Source of the DNA: Candidatus Tectimicrobiota bacterium
GTDB taxonomy: Bacteria; JACPUC01
Direction of reading: 5' to 3'
DNA length: 64,000 bases
Assembly (NCBI GenBank): GCA_016192455.1
Contig: JACPUC010000010.1
Coordinates: forward strand, 1-64,000
The position numbers and the translations under genes were made by a program. The stretch's first letter is position 1. The number at the start of each line of letters is the position of its first letter. Shown here piece by piece: positions 17,154-24,375 of this stretch. The notes below the pieces were generated by a model that was not told the DNA's origin, ran no database searches, and saw only the letters and a program-made list of their open reading frames with translations.

Positions 17154-17660
17154 CTAGGTTTCGTCAAGGACCTTGATGTTGCTGTTCAGAATCCGCGCCA
17201 CGTTGCTGATGAACTGCCCCTCGAGTTGGTTGCGCTTGCTCTTCAGGACCGCCTCGAAGATGCGCCGCAGCCGCCCCACCGCCTCGACGTCGATGGTGTA
17301 GACGATGCACGTCTGCTCCTCGCCCTGGGGGCTGAGGTCGAGCTGAATCTCCACCTGGGCGGTGGCGCCCTTATCGACGTCGCGCACGCGCTGGGCGAAG
17401 GCTTCGCCGGAATACGACACGCCGTGGGCGCGCAGGCGCGCCGGCGGCCGGCGCTCGGTGACCGTCATGTGGGCGCGGTTCTCGACCGGAATGAGGCCGA
17501 TCTTCAGCCGCATGAGGAGCTCGACGTTGTCCTCGTCGATCTGCTGGTGCCCCTCGCAGGTGGGCACGCAGGACGCCAGCGTCGAGACGTCGTTGAAGAA
17601 GGTCCACACTTTCGCGATCGGCACGTCAGCGAGCAGGCGGTTATGGAGCGTCAGTTTCAT
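17154..17660 (-). CDS. CoxG-like SRPBCC-domain protein
   Basis: 168 aa, START/Bet v1-like fold as in CO dehydrogenase subunit G. The N-terminus VPIAKVWTFFNDVSTLASCVPTC matches the CoxG motif (VWxxLxDxxxLxxCxPGC), followed by the acidic DNVELLMRLKIGLI strand and the amphipathic C-terminal helix with RRIFEAVLKSKRNQLEGQFI. CoxG proteins sit with Mo hydroxylases and are linked to their maturation or membrane recruitment. Here it sits between two PYROXD2-like flavoproteins, starting 9 nt after copy B stops, so the two are almost surely translated from one mRNA. Confidence 0.85.
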   Translation of the reverse strand: MKLTLHNRLLADVPIAKVWTFFNDVSTLASCVPTCEGHQQIDEDNVELLMRLKIGLIPVENRAHMTVTERRPPARLRAHGVSYSGEAFAQRVRDVDKGATAQVEIQLDLSPQGEEQTCIVYTIDVEAVGRLRRIFEAVLKSKRNQLEGQFISNVARILNSNIKVLDET

Positions 17661-17669
17661 GCCACGGCC

Positions 17670-19238
17670 TCATTGAGCCAGCCCGAGGTCCTCGAGGATG
17701 ATGGTTGCGGCGTTCCCTCCGGGCGAGCCGATGATGCCGCCGCCGGGATGGCAGCAGGCGCCGCAGAGGTAGAGGTTCTTGATCGGCGTGCGGTGCTGGG
17801 AGAGCTCGGGGGAGGGGCGGAAGTAATCGAGCTGGTCAAAGGACATGCGCCCCATGAACACCCCGCCGTGACGCATGTTGATGAGCTTGCGCTCGATGTC
17901 GAGGGGCGAGTAAGCGACCCGCGCCAGAATGACGCGGTCCGTGAGGTTGGGGGCATACTCCCGCCAGGCTTCCAGGCACCAGTCGGTGAACTCCTCCTTG
18001 ATGGCGTCCCAGCGCTCGGCGCCGCCGTCGCGCAGGTGGTACGGCGCGAGCTGCCAGATGAGGGCGGTGTGCTTGCCGGGGGGCGCCTGAGAGCGGTCGA
18101 AGAGGGTGGGAACGCTGCAGAAGAGGGCCGGCTTCGTCGGCACCTCGCCGGCGCGCACCTGGGCCAGGATGGTATCGAAGTCGGCGGGCGTCTCCAGGCC
18201 GATGTTGAGCCTGAAGGCGCGGTCCACGTTGGAGTCGAAGGCGGCGGCGCGGTGCCGCGGCGGCTCCGCCAGCGCCAGGTGCACGCTGAAGAGGGAGAAC
18301 TCGTCGAGCTTGTAGCGCCCGACCCAGCGGCGCGTCGCCTCGTCGAGGTGCTCCGGCTGGAGGAAGACGTTGAAGGTCTGGTGGATGTCCACCGCGCTGA
18401 TGACGGCTTTGTCGGCGCGCACCTCGGCGCCGTCCTCCAGGACGATGCCGCGGGCGGCGCCGTTTTCGACGATGATGCGCTGCACGTGGCTGCGGTCGTG
18501 CAGGGTGCCGCCGAAGGTCACGAACGCCTTGCCGAGGGCATGCCCCAGCACGTGCGAGCCGCCCAGACAGAGTTGCGAGTGCTCCACCATGCTGATGACC
18601 AGGGGGATGACGGCGCCCACGCCATGGTAGTCCGGCAGGATGCCGCGCGGCACCGGCAACTGGTGGAGAATCAGCGCCTTCACCTCTTCGCACTCGAAGA
18701 GCTCGTCGACCACGTCGCGCGGGCTCATGCGGCCGAGGCGTAGGAACTCCCGCCCCTCGGGGCTCTTCTCGAGCATCTCCATCTGCTGGGTGGGAGGCAC
18801 GGCCGGCGTGAACAGGGCGGGAATGATGACGAGCTCGATGAACTCGCGGTAGGCGTCGTAGACCTCGCGGTACGTCGCGGCGTCGCGCTGCGAGAAGCGG
18901 CCGATGGAGGCGCAGGTATCGTCGATGGTGCGCGCGAAGGTGAGGGCCCGGCCGTTGCGCAGGGGCAGCCCGGCGGTCACCTCGGGGCGCGCGTAGCGGG
19001 CGTTGAAGCGCACCAGCTCCAGGTCCTCGTAGGGGGGCATGATGTTGATCGTATCGTGGAAGTAGGAGTGCAGGTTGTGGTAGAAGCCGGGGAGGGTGCA
19101 TTCCTCGGTGGAGAGGCCGCCGCCGTACTCGAGGCGGCGCTCGAAAATCACCACCCGCAGCCCCGCCTTGGCCAGGTAGCTGCCGGCGATGAGGCCGTTG
19201 TGGCCACCCCCGATGATGACGATATCGAACTCCGCCAT
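17670..19238 (-). CDS. PYROXD2/CrtI-like NAD(P)/FAD-dependent oxidoreductase (copy B)
   Basis: 522-aa paralogue of copy A. FAD site: [18 protein letters not shown] then [16 protein letters not shown]-terminal contact [20 protein letters not shown]. It shares with copy A the long central region with a [20 protein letters not shown] stretch and [16 protein letters not shown]. The start at 19238 (MAEFD) is preferred; a Met two codons earlier exists. It lies upstream of the CoxG-like gene with a 9-nt gap and downstream of nrfD-like gene by 217 bases that contain a hairpin and three 11-bp repeats. Confidence 0.85.
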   Translation of the reverse strand: MAEFDIVIIGGGHNGLIAGSYLAKAGLRVVIFERRLEYGGGLSTEECTLPGFYHNLHSYFHDTINIMPPYEDLELVRFNARYARPEVTAGLPLRNGRALTFARTIDDTCASIGRFSQRDAATYREVYDAYREFIELVIIPALFTPAVPPTQQMEMLEKSPEGREFLRLGRMSPRDVVDELFECEEVKALILHQLPVPRGILPDYHGVGAVIPLVISMVEHSQLCLGGSHVLGHALGKAFVTFGGTLHDRSHVQRIIVENGAARGIVLEDGAEVRADKAVISAVDIHQTFNVFLQPEHLDEATRRWVGRYKLDEFSLFSVHLALAEPPRHRAAAFDSNVDRAFRLNIGLETPADFDTILAQVRAGEVPTKPALFCSVPTLFDRSQAPPGKHTALIWQLAPYHLRDGGAERWDAIKEEFTDWCLEAWREYAPNLTDRVILARVAYSPLDIERKLINMRHGGVFMGRMSFDQLDYFRPSPELSQHRTPIKNLYLCGACCHPGGGIIGSPGGNAATIILEDLGLAQ

Positions 19239-19296
19239 GCCCAATCCTTACGCGAGACGAGTCCTTGAAGGCAGATGGTAGCCTCTCAATGTCCAA

Positions 19297-19352
19297 CCCC
19301 CAGAGGACGGCCCTCTGGGGGAAAACCTGCGGGAAACCTGCGGGAAACCTGC
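19297..19352 (-). promoter_or_regulatory. Hairpin plus three 11-bp tandem repeats upstream of flavoprotein B
   Basis: A perfect 10-bp stem CCCCCAGAGG / CCTCTGGGGG (19297-19306 and 19312-19321, 5-nt loop) sits about 60 nt before the flavoprotein start. It abuts three direct copies of an 11-bp unit GGGAAACCTGC (first copy slightly changed, ending about 19352). One helical turn per unit would suit binding of a regulator on one face; alternatively the hairpin is a terminator or attenuator after the nrfD-like gene. Confidence 0.45.
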
Positions 19353-19455
19353 CGCGACGCGACGCTCGCAGCCGCGAAGAGGGGGACGTTGCGCCGGCGT
19401 CACGATGGCTGAGCGGCGGGCGGCGCCTCTGCGCGGCGCCACCCGCGGCCGGTTG

Positions 19456-20379
19456 CTAGACGGTGCGAAGCCGCGGCGCCTGGGTGAGAGGAAGGTAGAT
19501 GCCCGCCTTGGCAATGCTGTACTTCACGAAGAAATCACCGATCACCGAGGTGAGGCCGAGGATGGCCAGCCCTCCCATCGACAGCGGCGACATCATCCCC
19601 AGGATGCCCATGGCGATCGGCGCCAGCAGGCCGACAACCAAGGTGCCCACGTAGAAGCTGATCGACACCCGCCCATTCAACAGCTCGTGCACCGACTGCC
19701 GGGCCACCGGGTTGGCGCCGGAGATGACGCCGAGATAGAAGAGGATCATCACCAGCGCCGAGGCGCCGATCCAGAGCTCGATGAGCTCCAGGTTGGCGGG
19801 GTGGAAGGTCGGCTGGAAGAGGGCGATGACCACCAGGAGCATGGCGACCCCCCCGCGCAACCCATAGGCGACGTAGAGCGCCGGCAGGATGGGAGAGTTC
19901 CAGAAGGGGATGCCTATCGAGGAGGAGTAGACGAACCCCTTGTAGAGGAGCATCATCACCGCCCCCGCCATGGCCACGACGTTGCCGGCCCAGCTCAACC
20001 AGGAGTTGGCGCCCCACGGCGCGCCCGCCACGACGTGCGGCAGGAGCGCGAAGAAGCCGCCGACGATGAAGAGGTTCAGGCCGATGAAGCCGCGGGCGAT
20101 CCAGGCGGTGCGCGCGTGCCACATGCGCCAGAAACGGCTCGGCCGGCCGAGGAAAAGGAGGTGGGCAAGGCCGCTGAGCAGGGCAAGGACGTAGGCCGCC
20201 AGGGCGCCGCCCACGAACTGGAAGGCCAGCGCAAAGACCCAGGTGCCCGCCGCCACGCCGGAGAGGAAATGGCCGATGATGAGCAGCAGCCCCTGCCGCT
20301 CGATCCATTCCCGCTGCGGGCGATACTGGGCCCGCAGGTCCTGCAAGAGTTGCTCGTAGCGCCCTCTCGTGCTGTCCAC
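19456..20379 (-). CDS. NrfD/PsrC-family membrane subunit of a molybdoenzyme complex
   Basis: 307-aa polytopic membrane protein with about eight hydrophobic segments, beginning EWIERQGLLLIIGHFLSGVA, then LALLSGLAHLLFLGRPSRFWRM, a hallmark segment of NrfD-like quinone-interacting subunits. The start is a GTG at 20379 with GGGGGAG upstream; the longer open frame above it lacks family-like sequence. In PsrABC/DmsABC-type complexes this subunit exchanges electrons with quinone. It follows the ferredoxin subunit by 282 bases and is the only such subunit for two catalytic paralogues. Confidence 0.88.
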   Translation of the reverse strand: MDSTRGRYEQLLQDLRAQYRPQREWIERQGLLLIIGHFLSGVAAGTWVFALAFQFVGGALAAYVLALLSGLAHLLFLGRPSRFWRMWHARTAWIARGFIGLNLFIVGGFFALLPHVVAGAPWGANSWLSWAGNVVAMAGAVMMLLYKGFVYSSSIGIPFWNSPILPALYVAYGLRGGVAMLLVVIALFQPTFHPANLELIELWIGASALVMILFYLGVISGANPVARQSVHELLNGRVSISFYVGTLVVGLLAPIAMGILGMMSPLSMGGLAILGLTSVIGDFFVKYSIAKAGIYLPLTQAPRLRTV

Positions 20380-20661
20380 GATGATCTCCCCCTCTGCCGC
20401 TTGCCAGAAGCGGTTTGCTATCGATCTTTGCCCGCGGTGTGCCACCAACGCCGCCGCGCCTGTCGTGCTGGAGGAACGGCCCCCTTGGGGCGATGCCGCA
20501 TCCAAACCTGCGCGGGACCGGCATCCCACGTGGTCCACACTCCCAAGCTGGCGCGCAGGCGCGGGCGCCAGGGAAGAGTGGAGACCACGCCCGCGCGCCG
20601 CCCTGCCGCGGCGGAGAGAACTCTCCGGCTTGCCTGGCGCAGTTTGGCGCATTGCCGCCGA

Positions 20662-21270
20662 CTACGGTGGCAGGTAGTAAACGCTGGGTCCGGTGCCGAG
20701 TTCCGGGTGCAGCGTGTAGCCGCCGCGCTCCTTGATGAGGTGCGACACCTGGCTGCGCGGATCGTCGAGGTCGCCGAAGTAGCGCGCCACCGTCGGGCAG
20801 TTGGCCACGCAGGCCGGCTCCTTGCCCTGGGCCGTGCGCTCCCGACAGAAGTCGCACTTCATCACCACGCCTTCCTGGTGACGCTGCACGCGCATCTGCT
20901 CGTAGGGCGTGGCGCCGTTGTTCGGGAAGTAGTGGCGGTTCTCGTCGTTGAAGTAGCGCGCCCCGTACGGGCAGGCCATCATGCAGGCGCGGCAGCCGAC
21001 GCAGATGTCGGCGTCCACCGCGACCACCCCGTCGGCCTCCGACTTGGCGGTCGCGCCCGTCGGGCAGACCTCCTCGCAGGGCGGCTCCTCGCAATGGAAG
21101 CAGAGGACCGGCAGGAAGATCATGCTGACGGTCGGGTAGGTGCCCTCCTCGTGCTTCAGGACCCGCGCGAAGAAGACTCCGGGCGGCGTTCCATGTTCAG
21201 CCTTGCAGGAGAGCTGGCAGCCGTAGCAGCCGATACACCGTTTCAGGTCTATGACCATTCCCCATCGCAT
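20662..21270 (-). CDS. Four-cluster ferredoxin subunit (DmsB/PsrB/NrfC type)
   Basis: About 202 aa with four Cys groups for [4Fe-4S] clusters: CIGCYGCQLSC, CFHCEEPPCEEVCP, CVGCRACMMACPYGARYF and CDFCRER...CVANCP. This is the electron-wire subunit between a Mo catalytic subunit and an NrfD subunit. The gene start overlaps the end of the upstream Mo subunit (stop at 21249), a sign of translational coupling. Starts at 21294, 21270 and 21258 are all possible; 21258 (MVIDLKRC) matches the family N-terminus most closely, 21270 is used here as a compromise. Confidence 0.9.
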   Translation of the reverse strand: MRWGMVIDLKRCIGCYGCQLSCKAEHGTPPGVFFARVLKHEEGTYPTVSMIFLPVLCFHCEEPPCEEVCPTGATAKSEADGVVAVDADICVGCRACMMACPYGARYFNDENRHYFPNNGATPYEQMRVQRHQEGVVMKCDFCRERTAQGKEPACVANCPTVARYFGDLDDPRSQVSHLIKERGGYTLHPELGTGPSVYYLPP

Positions 21271-23846
21271 CGCGTCACCCCCACTTTGACGCACAGGTCC
21301 AAATTCAGGTTGGCTGGGCTGCTATGCTCCATGTCAACCTCAAGGAGATCATTGATGAAGACCCCTTTGCCCTTGGCAATCGGCTGGGCCTCGGTCCAGT
21401 GGCCGGCGCAGGCGGCGATGCCCAACCCCTCCGGATGGATCGCCTCGGTCAGGTGGACCCGGCCGCGGATGCGCCGACCCTTCACCGATTCAATCCACAC
21501 CCAATCCCCATCCTTCAGGCCCTTGCGGCGGCCGGCTTCGCTGTGCATGGCAGCGGTGTAGGAGAAGGGATCGAGCTGGGCCGTCTCGTCCAACCATGGG
21601 TTCTCCATGGTGAAGCTGTTGGTATGGATGGCGTCGCGATAGTAGAAGGCGTAGAGGTCATGCTGCTCCGACGTCTCCTCATGGGAGACGCAGGGGAGGA
21701 AGCTCGGCAGCGGTGAGTAGTACTCGCGCGGGATGTGCCAGCCGCGCGGCTCCGCCAGGGCGTTCGCCTGCTCCCATGTGTCGATGAGAAACTCCCAGTA
21801 GATGGGCACGCGCACGTTCTCGAAGTGGCGCCAGTACACCTCCTCCGGTTTCTTCGGCCACTTTATGACGCCGTGCTGCTTGAACCACTCGAGGCCGTGT
21901 TCGGGGCCGAAGTTCGACTTCAACTCCATGTCGCAGATTTCCCGGTACGTGTAGCGCTTGTCGCGCTCCAGGCGAAACGGCGCCGCAAGCCGCATGGAGA
22001 CGTTGTACCCCTCGTTGAGGTCTTCACGGATGCCGATGCGGTCGGCCAGCTCAACGAGCAGCTCGGAGGACTCGCGGCGCTCCCCCGCGGCTTCCACCAC
22101 CGGCTGCTTCACCGGCCAGCACCACTCTCCCATGCCGCCCGGCAGATTGAAGATGAACGGGAAGTTCGGCCGCGAATCGTGCGCCTCCATGTAGCTGCAG
22201 TCGGGCAGCACGATGTCGGCGAACTCGGAGAACTCGGTGATGAAGAGATCGATGGAGATGATGAAGGGGATGCGCTTCAGGGTCTTCGCCACCGTCTCCG
22301 CGTTGCCGACGCTGAGAAGCGAGTTGCAGCCGAAGTTCAGGAGCACCTCCGGCCGGTAGGGGAGGTCGAAGCGCTGCCACATCTCTTCCTGATCGGAGGA
22401 GGCCATGAGGGGCGACATCATGGTCATCGGGTAGAGGTCGATGAGACTCATCGTTTCCGGCATGCGCGGCTCGTGCATGGGGTACGGCAGGTGCGGCGCC
22501 ATCCAGATGCCGGTGATCATCAGCCCGTCTTCGTCGGCGTAGGGGATGTAGTGCGGCCGGCCGGTCTCGGGGTGGCCGTGGCAGGAGGGGTTGAAGCCGA
22601 GGCACCCCCCCACCATGTCCGCCGAGCCGACGAGTTCGTTCAGGAGGTCCACGGCGAGGAAGTTGTAGACCGAGTTCTTGTGTCCCTGGGCGCCGCGGAA
22701 GGCGATGGCCGCCACCGGCCGGTACGGCAGGGTGCGCCCCTGCACCTCGATGGTGCTGCCGATGCGCGCCTCGCGCCCGAACTCCTGCCCGAGGCGGCGG
22801 ATGGTGGCGGCGGGCACGGTGCTGATCGACTCGCCCCACTCCGGCGTCAGCGGCTTGAGGTGGGCCTTGAGCCGCTCGAAGGCCGTCGGGCACTCGAGGC
22901 CGCTGACCGTGTGCACCCCTTCCAGGGCCATCTGCTCCGGCTCGACGGCGTCAAACGGCTTGGCGCTCTTCGTCTGGGTGTCCCAGACGAGCGGCTTGTT
23001 CGTCGCCGCGTCGCGCAGGTAGCGGCCGTCGGGGCCGGTCAGGTACGGGCCGTTCGTCTTCGCTTTCAGGTAGGGGGAGTCCCACAGGCGCAGCTCGTGC
23101 ACCAGGGTGTGGCACATGCCGAGGGCGATCGCCGCGTCGGTCCCGACGCGCAGCGGCACCCACTCGGTGGCCTTGGCGCCGGCGAAGTTGCAGATGGGGT
23201 CAACCACCACCATGTGCATGCCGCGCGCCCGGGCGTCGGCCGCCATGCCCATGTTGGAGCAGGAGGCATGGCCGGCGCTGTGGCCCTTCGAGGCGCCAAA
23301 GTAGACGGCGTAATTGCAATACTGGAAATCCGGCACCACCGACCAGGAAGCGTGCATGATGCCGCTGATGAGGTGGGCGCCGTTGCCGCAGTGCAGGCCG
23401 CCGCCGGCCACCCACGAGTTCGGCGTGCCGAAGGCCCAGCCGAAGACCTGCCAGGGGGTCCGGCTGGAGGTGTTCGTGGTGGTGCGCTGGATGAAGAGCT
23501 TGCGGGGATCATCCTGGCGCACGTGGCGCAGCTTCTCGCCGACGATGTCCAGCGCTTCGTCCCAGGAGATCTCCTCCCACTTCGGGTCGACCCCGATCCC
23601 CTTCTCCGGGTTCGTGCGGCGCAGCGGCTTGTTGAGGCGATGCGGGTCGTAGAGCGTCATGATGCCGCTGATGCCCTTGCCGCACAGCCGCCCCTTGCCC
23701 AAGACGCTCTCCGGGTTCCCTTCGATCTTCGTCAGAACACCGTCCACGCGGTGCCCCAGGATCGAGCAGGTGCCGTAGCACATGCTACAGGCCGAGGGAA
23801 TCCACACGTCCTCGGCCGCAACCGGCGCCTGAGCTGCTACCACCAT
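21249..23846 (-). CDS. Molybdopterin oxidoreductase catalytic subunit, paralogue 2 (no Tat signal)
   Basis: 865-aa Mo/W-bisPGD enzyme of the DMSO reductase family. The N-terminal [4Fe-4S] site is Cys20, 23, 27 and 55 (CSMCYGTC, then GRLCGKG). The likely metal ligand is Cys153 in GGGLHCGNGAHL, by position relative to other family members. Later MGD-binding stretches (GASKGHSAGH, NFGCNSLLSVGNAETV, ADIVLPDCSYMEA) and the C-terminal barrel (DGDWVWIESVKGRRIRGRVHLTE) are present. There is no twin-arginine leader, so the protein should face the cytoplasm, unlike most NrfD partners. It overlaps the ferredoxin gene and is preceded by a MoaD-like gene. I cannot name the substrate. Confidence 0.88.
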   Translation of the reverse strand: MVVAAQAPVAAEDVWIPSACSMCYGTCSILGHRVDGVLTKIEGNPESVLGKGRLCGKGISGIMTLYDPHRLNKPLRRTNPEKGIGVDPKWEEISWDEALDIVGEKLRHVRQDDPRKLFIQRTTTNTSSRTPWQVFGWAFGTPNSWVAGGGLHCGNGAHLISGIMHASWSVVPDFQYCNYAVYFGASKGHSAGHASCSNMGMAADARARGMHMVVVDPICNFAGAKATEWVPLRVGTDAAIALGMCHTLVHELRLWDSPYLKAKTNGPYLTGPDGRYLRDAATNKPLVWDTQTKSAKPFDAVEPEQMALEGVHTVSGLECPTAFERLKAHLKPLTPEWGESISTVPAATIRRLGQEFGREARIGSTIEVQGRTLPYRPVAAIAFRGAQGHKNSVYNFLAVDLLNELVGSADMVGGCLGFNPSCHGHPETGRPHYIPYADEDGLMITGIWMAPHLPYPMHEPRMPETMSLIDLYPMTMMSPLMASSDQEEMWQRFDLPYRPEVLLNFGCNSLLSVGNAETVAKTLKRIPFIISIDLFITEFSEFADIVLPDCSYMEAHDSRPNFPFIFNLPGGMGEWCWPVKQPVVEAAGERRESSELLVELADRIGIREDLNEGYNVSMRLAAPFRLERDKRYTYREICDMELKSNFGPEHGLEWFKQHGVIKWPKKPEEVYWRHFENVRVPIYWEFLIDTWEQANALAEPRGWHIPREYYSPLPSFLPCVSHEETSEQHDLYAFYYRDAIHTNSFTMENPWLDETAQLDPFSYTAAMHSEAGRRKGLKDGDWVWIESVKGRRIRGRVHLTEAIHPEGLGIAACAGHWTEAQPIAKGKGVFINDLLEVDMEHSSPANLNLDLCVKVGVTRCDGEWS

Positions 23847-23931
23847 GCCTTGTTTCCTCCTCCCTTGGGTGAGGCTTCGTTCCGCACCACCTGGACGTCT
23901 TCGGAGCGTGCCTCTCGGTGGTGTTGGAGAG

Positions 23932-24225
23932 CTAGCCCCCTTCCGCCGCCGGTAGGAGCATGAGACTCACTTCCGTCGGCAACCCATTGATTTGCAGCAC
24001 GGTATCGAGATCGGTCACCTCGGTCTCGTTCACGAAGATGCGCAGGTAGGTCTGCAAGGCCCTGGGGTTGCGCATGATGCGCTGCCGGAACTCCGGTCCG
24101 AAGCGCGCCTCCAGGGCGTCGAGGGCATCACGGAGATGCGCGGGCTCGGCCAGCTCGAGCTGCAGGTCGCGCGTGCCGGCCATGGCCCCCAGCATGCCGA
24201 AAAGCTTGATCGTCACGAGCGCCAC
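23932..24225 (-). CDS. MoaD/ThiS-like sulfur carrier protein 2
   Basis: 97-aa ubiquitin-fold protein that ends in the Gly-Gly tail (AAEGG) needed for adenylation and thiocarboxylation. The first strand VTIKLFGMLGAMAG is typical of MoaD. GTG start at 24225 with a long GGAGAGGAGAGG purine tract just upstream. MoaD carries sulfur for molybdopterin. Its place 85 nt before a Mo enzyme gene, and duplication with it, suggest a dedicated supply of pterin for that enzyme. The paralogue at 27028-27408 has an extra insertion. Confidence 0.88.
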   Translation of the reverse strand: MALVTIKLFGMLGAMAGTRDLQLELAEPAHLRDALDALEARFGPEFRQRIMRNPRALQTYLRIFVNETEVTDLDTVLQINGLPTEVSLMLLPAAEGG

Positions 24226-24249
24226 CGGCCTCTCCTCTCCTCTGGTGTG

Positions 24250-24286
24250 CTGTAATAGTTACTGATACTACTGTTTCAGCACGACG
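24250..24286 (-). promoter_or_regulatory. Promoter segment with imperfect inverted repeat before MoaD-like gene 2
   Basis: An AT-rich spot in GC-rich DNA. On the minus strand GTGCTGAAACAG and CTATTACAGCAC form an imperfect inverted repeat around TAGTATCAGTAA. A -10-like TATCAG (24267 down to 24262) lies at the spacing expected for a class II activator site centred at -41.5 (see 24290-24303). An A-rich run lies further upstream near 24310-24330. Confidence 0.4.
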
Positions 24287-24289
24287 AAA

Positions 24290-24303
24290 TTGACGCCGGT
24301 CAA
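24290..24303 (-). promoter_or_regulatory. CRP/FNR-like box TTGAC-N4-GTCAA
   Basis: Perfect palindrome TTGAC GCCG GTCAA centred 71 nt upstream of the MoaD-like gene 2 start. The same half-sites with the same spacer length occur before MoaD-like gene 1 (27496-27509). The layout matches boxes of the CRP/FNR superfamily (FNR itself prefers TTGAT-N4-ATCAA). It suggests activation under low oxygen or by nitrogen oxides, but the regulator is not in this window. Confidence 0.6.
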
Positions 24304-24375
24304 ACTCCACATAATTTTTTCTTTTTTCCGTTGGTTTATGTCTACGCCCCCTTCAGCCGCCGGCGTGCGCGCCGC

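Noticed and set aside
17154-17660. CO dehydrogenase locus based on the CoxG-like gene
   Set aside because: No coxL, coxM or coxS adjacent; the HcrB/CoxS-type pair is 20 kb away and is of the 4-HBCR type.
15335-19238. Carotenoid biosynthesis locus
   Set aside because: The two flavoproteins resemble CrtI, but there is no crtB, crtE or crtY-type gene nearby and the C-terminal motifs are closer to the PYROXD2 branch.
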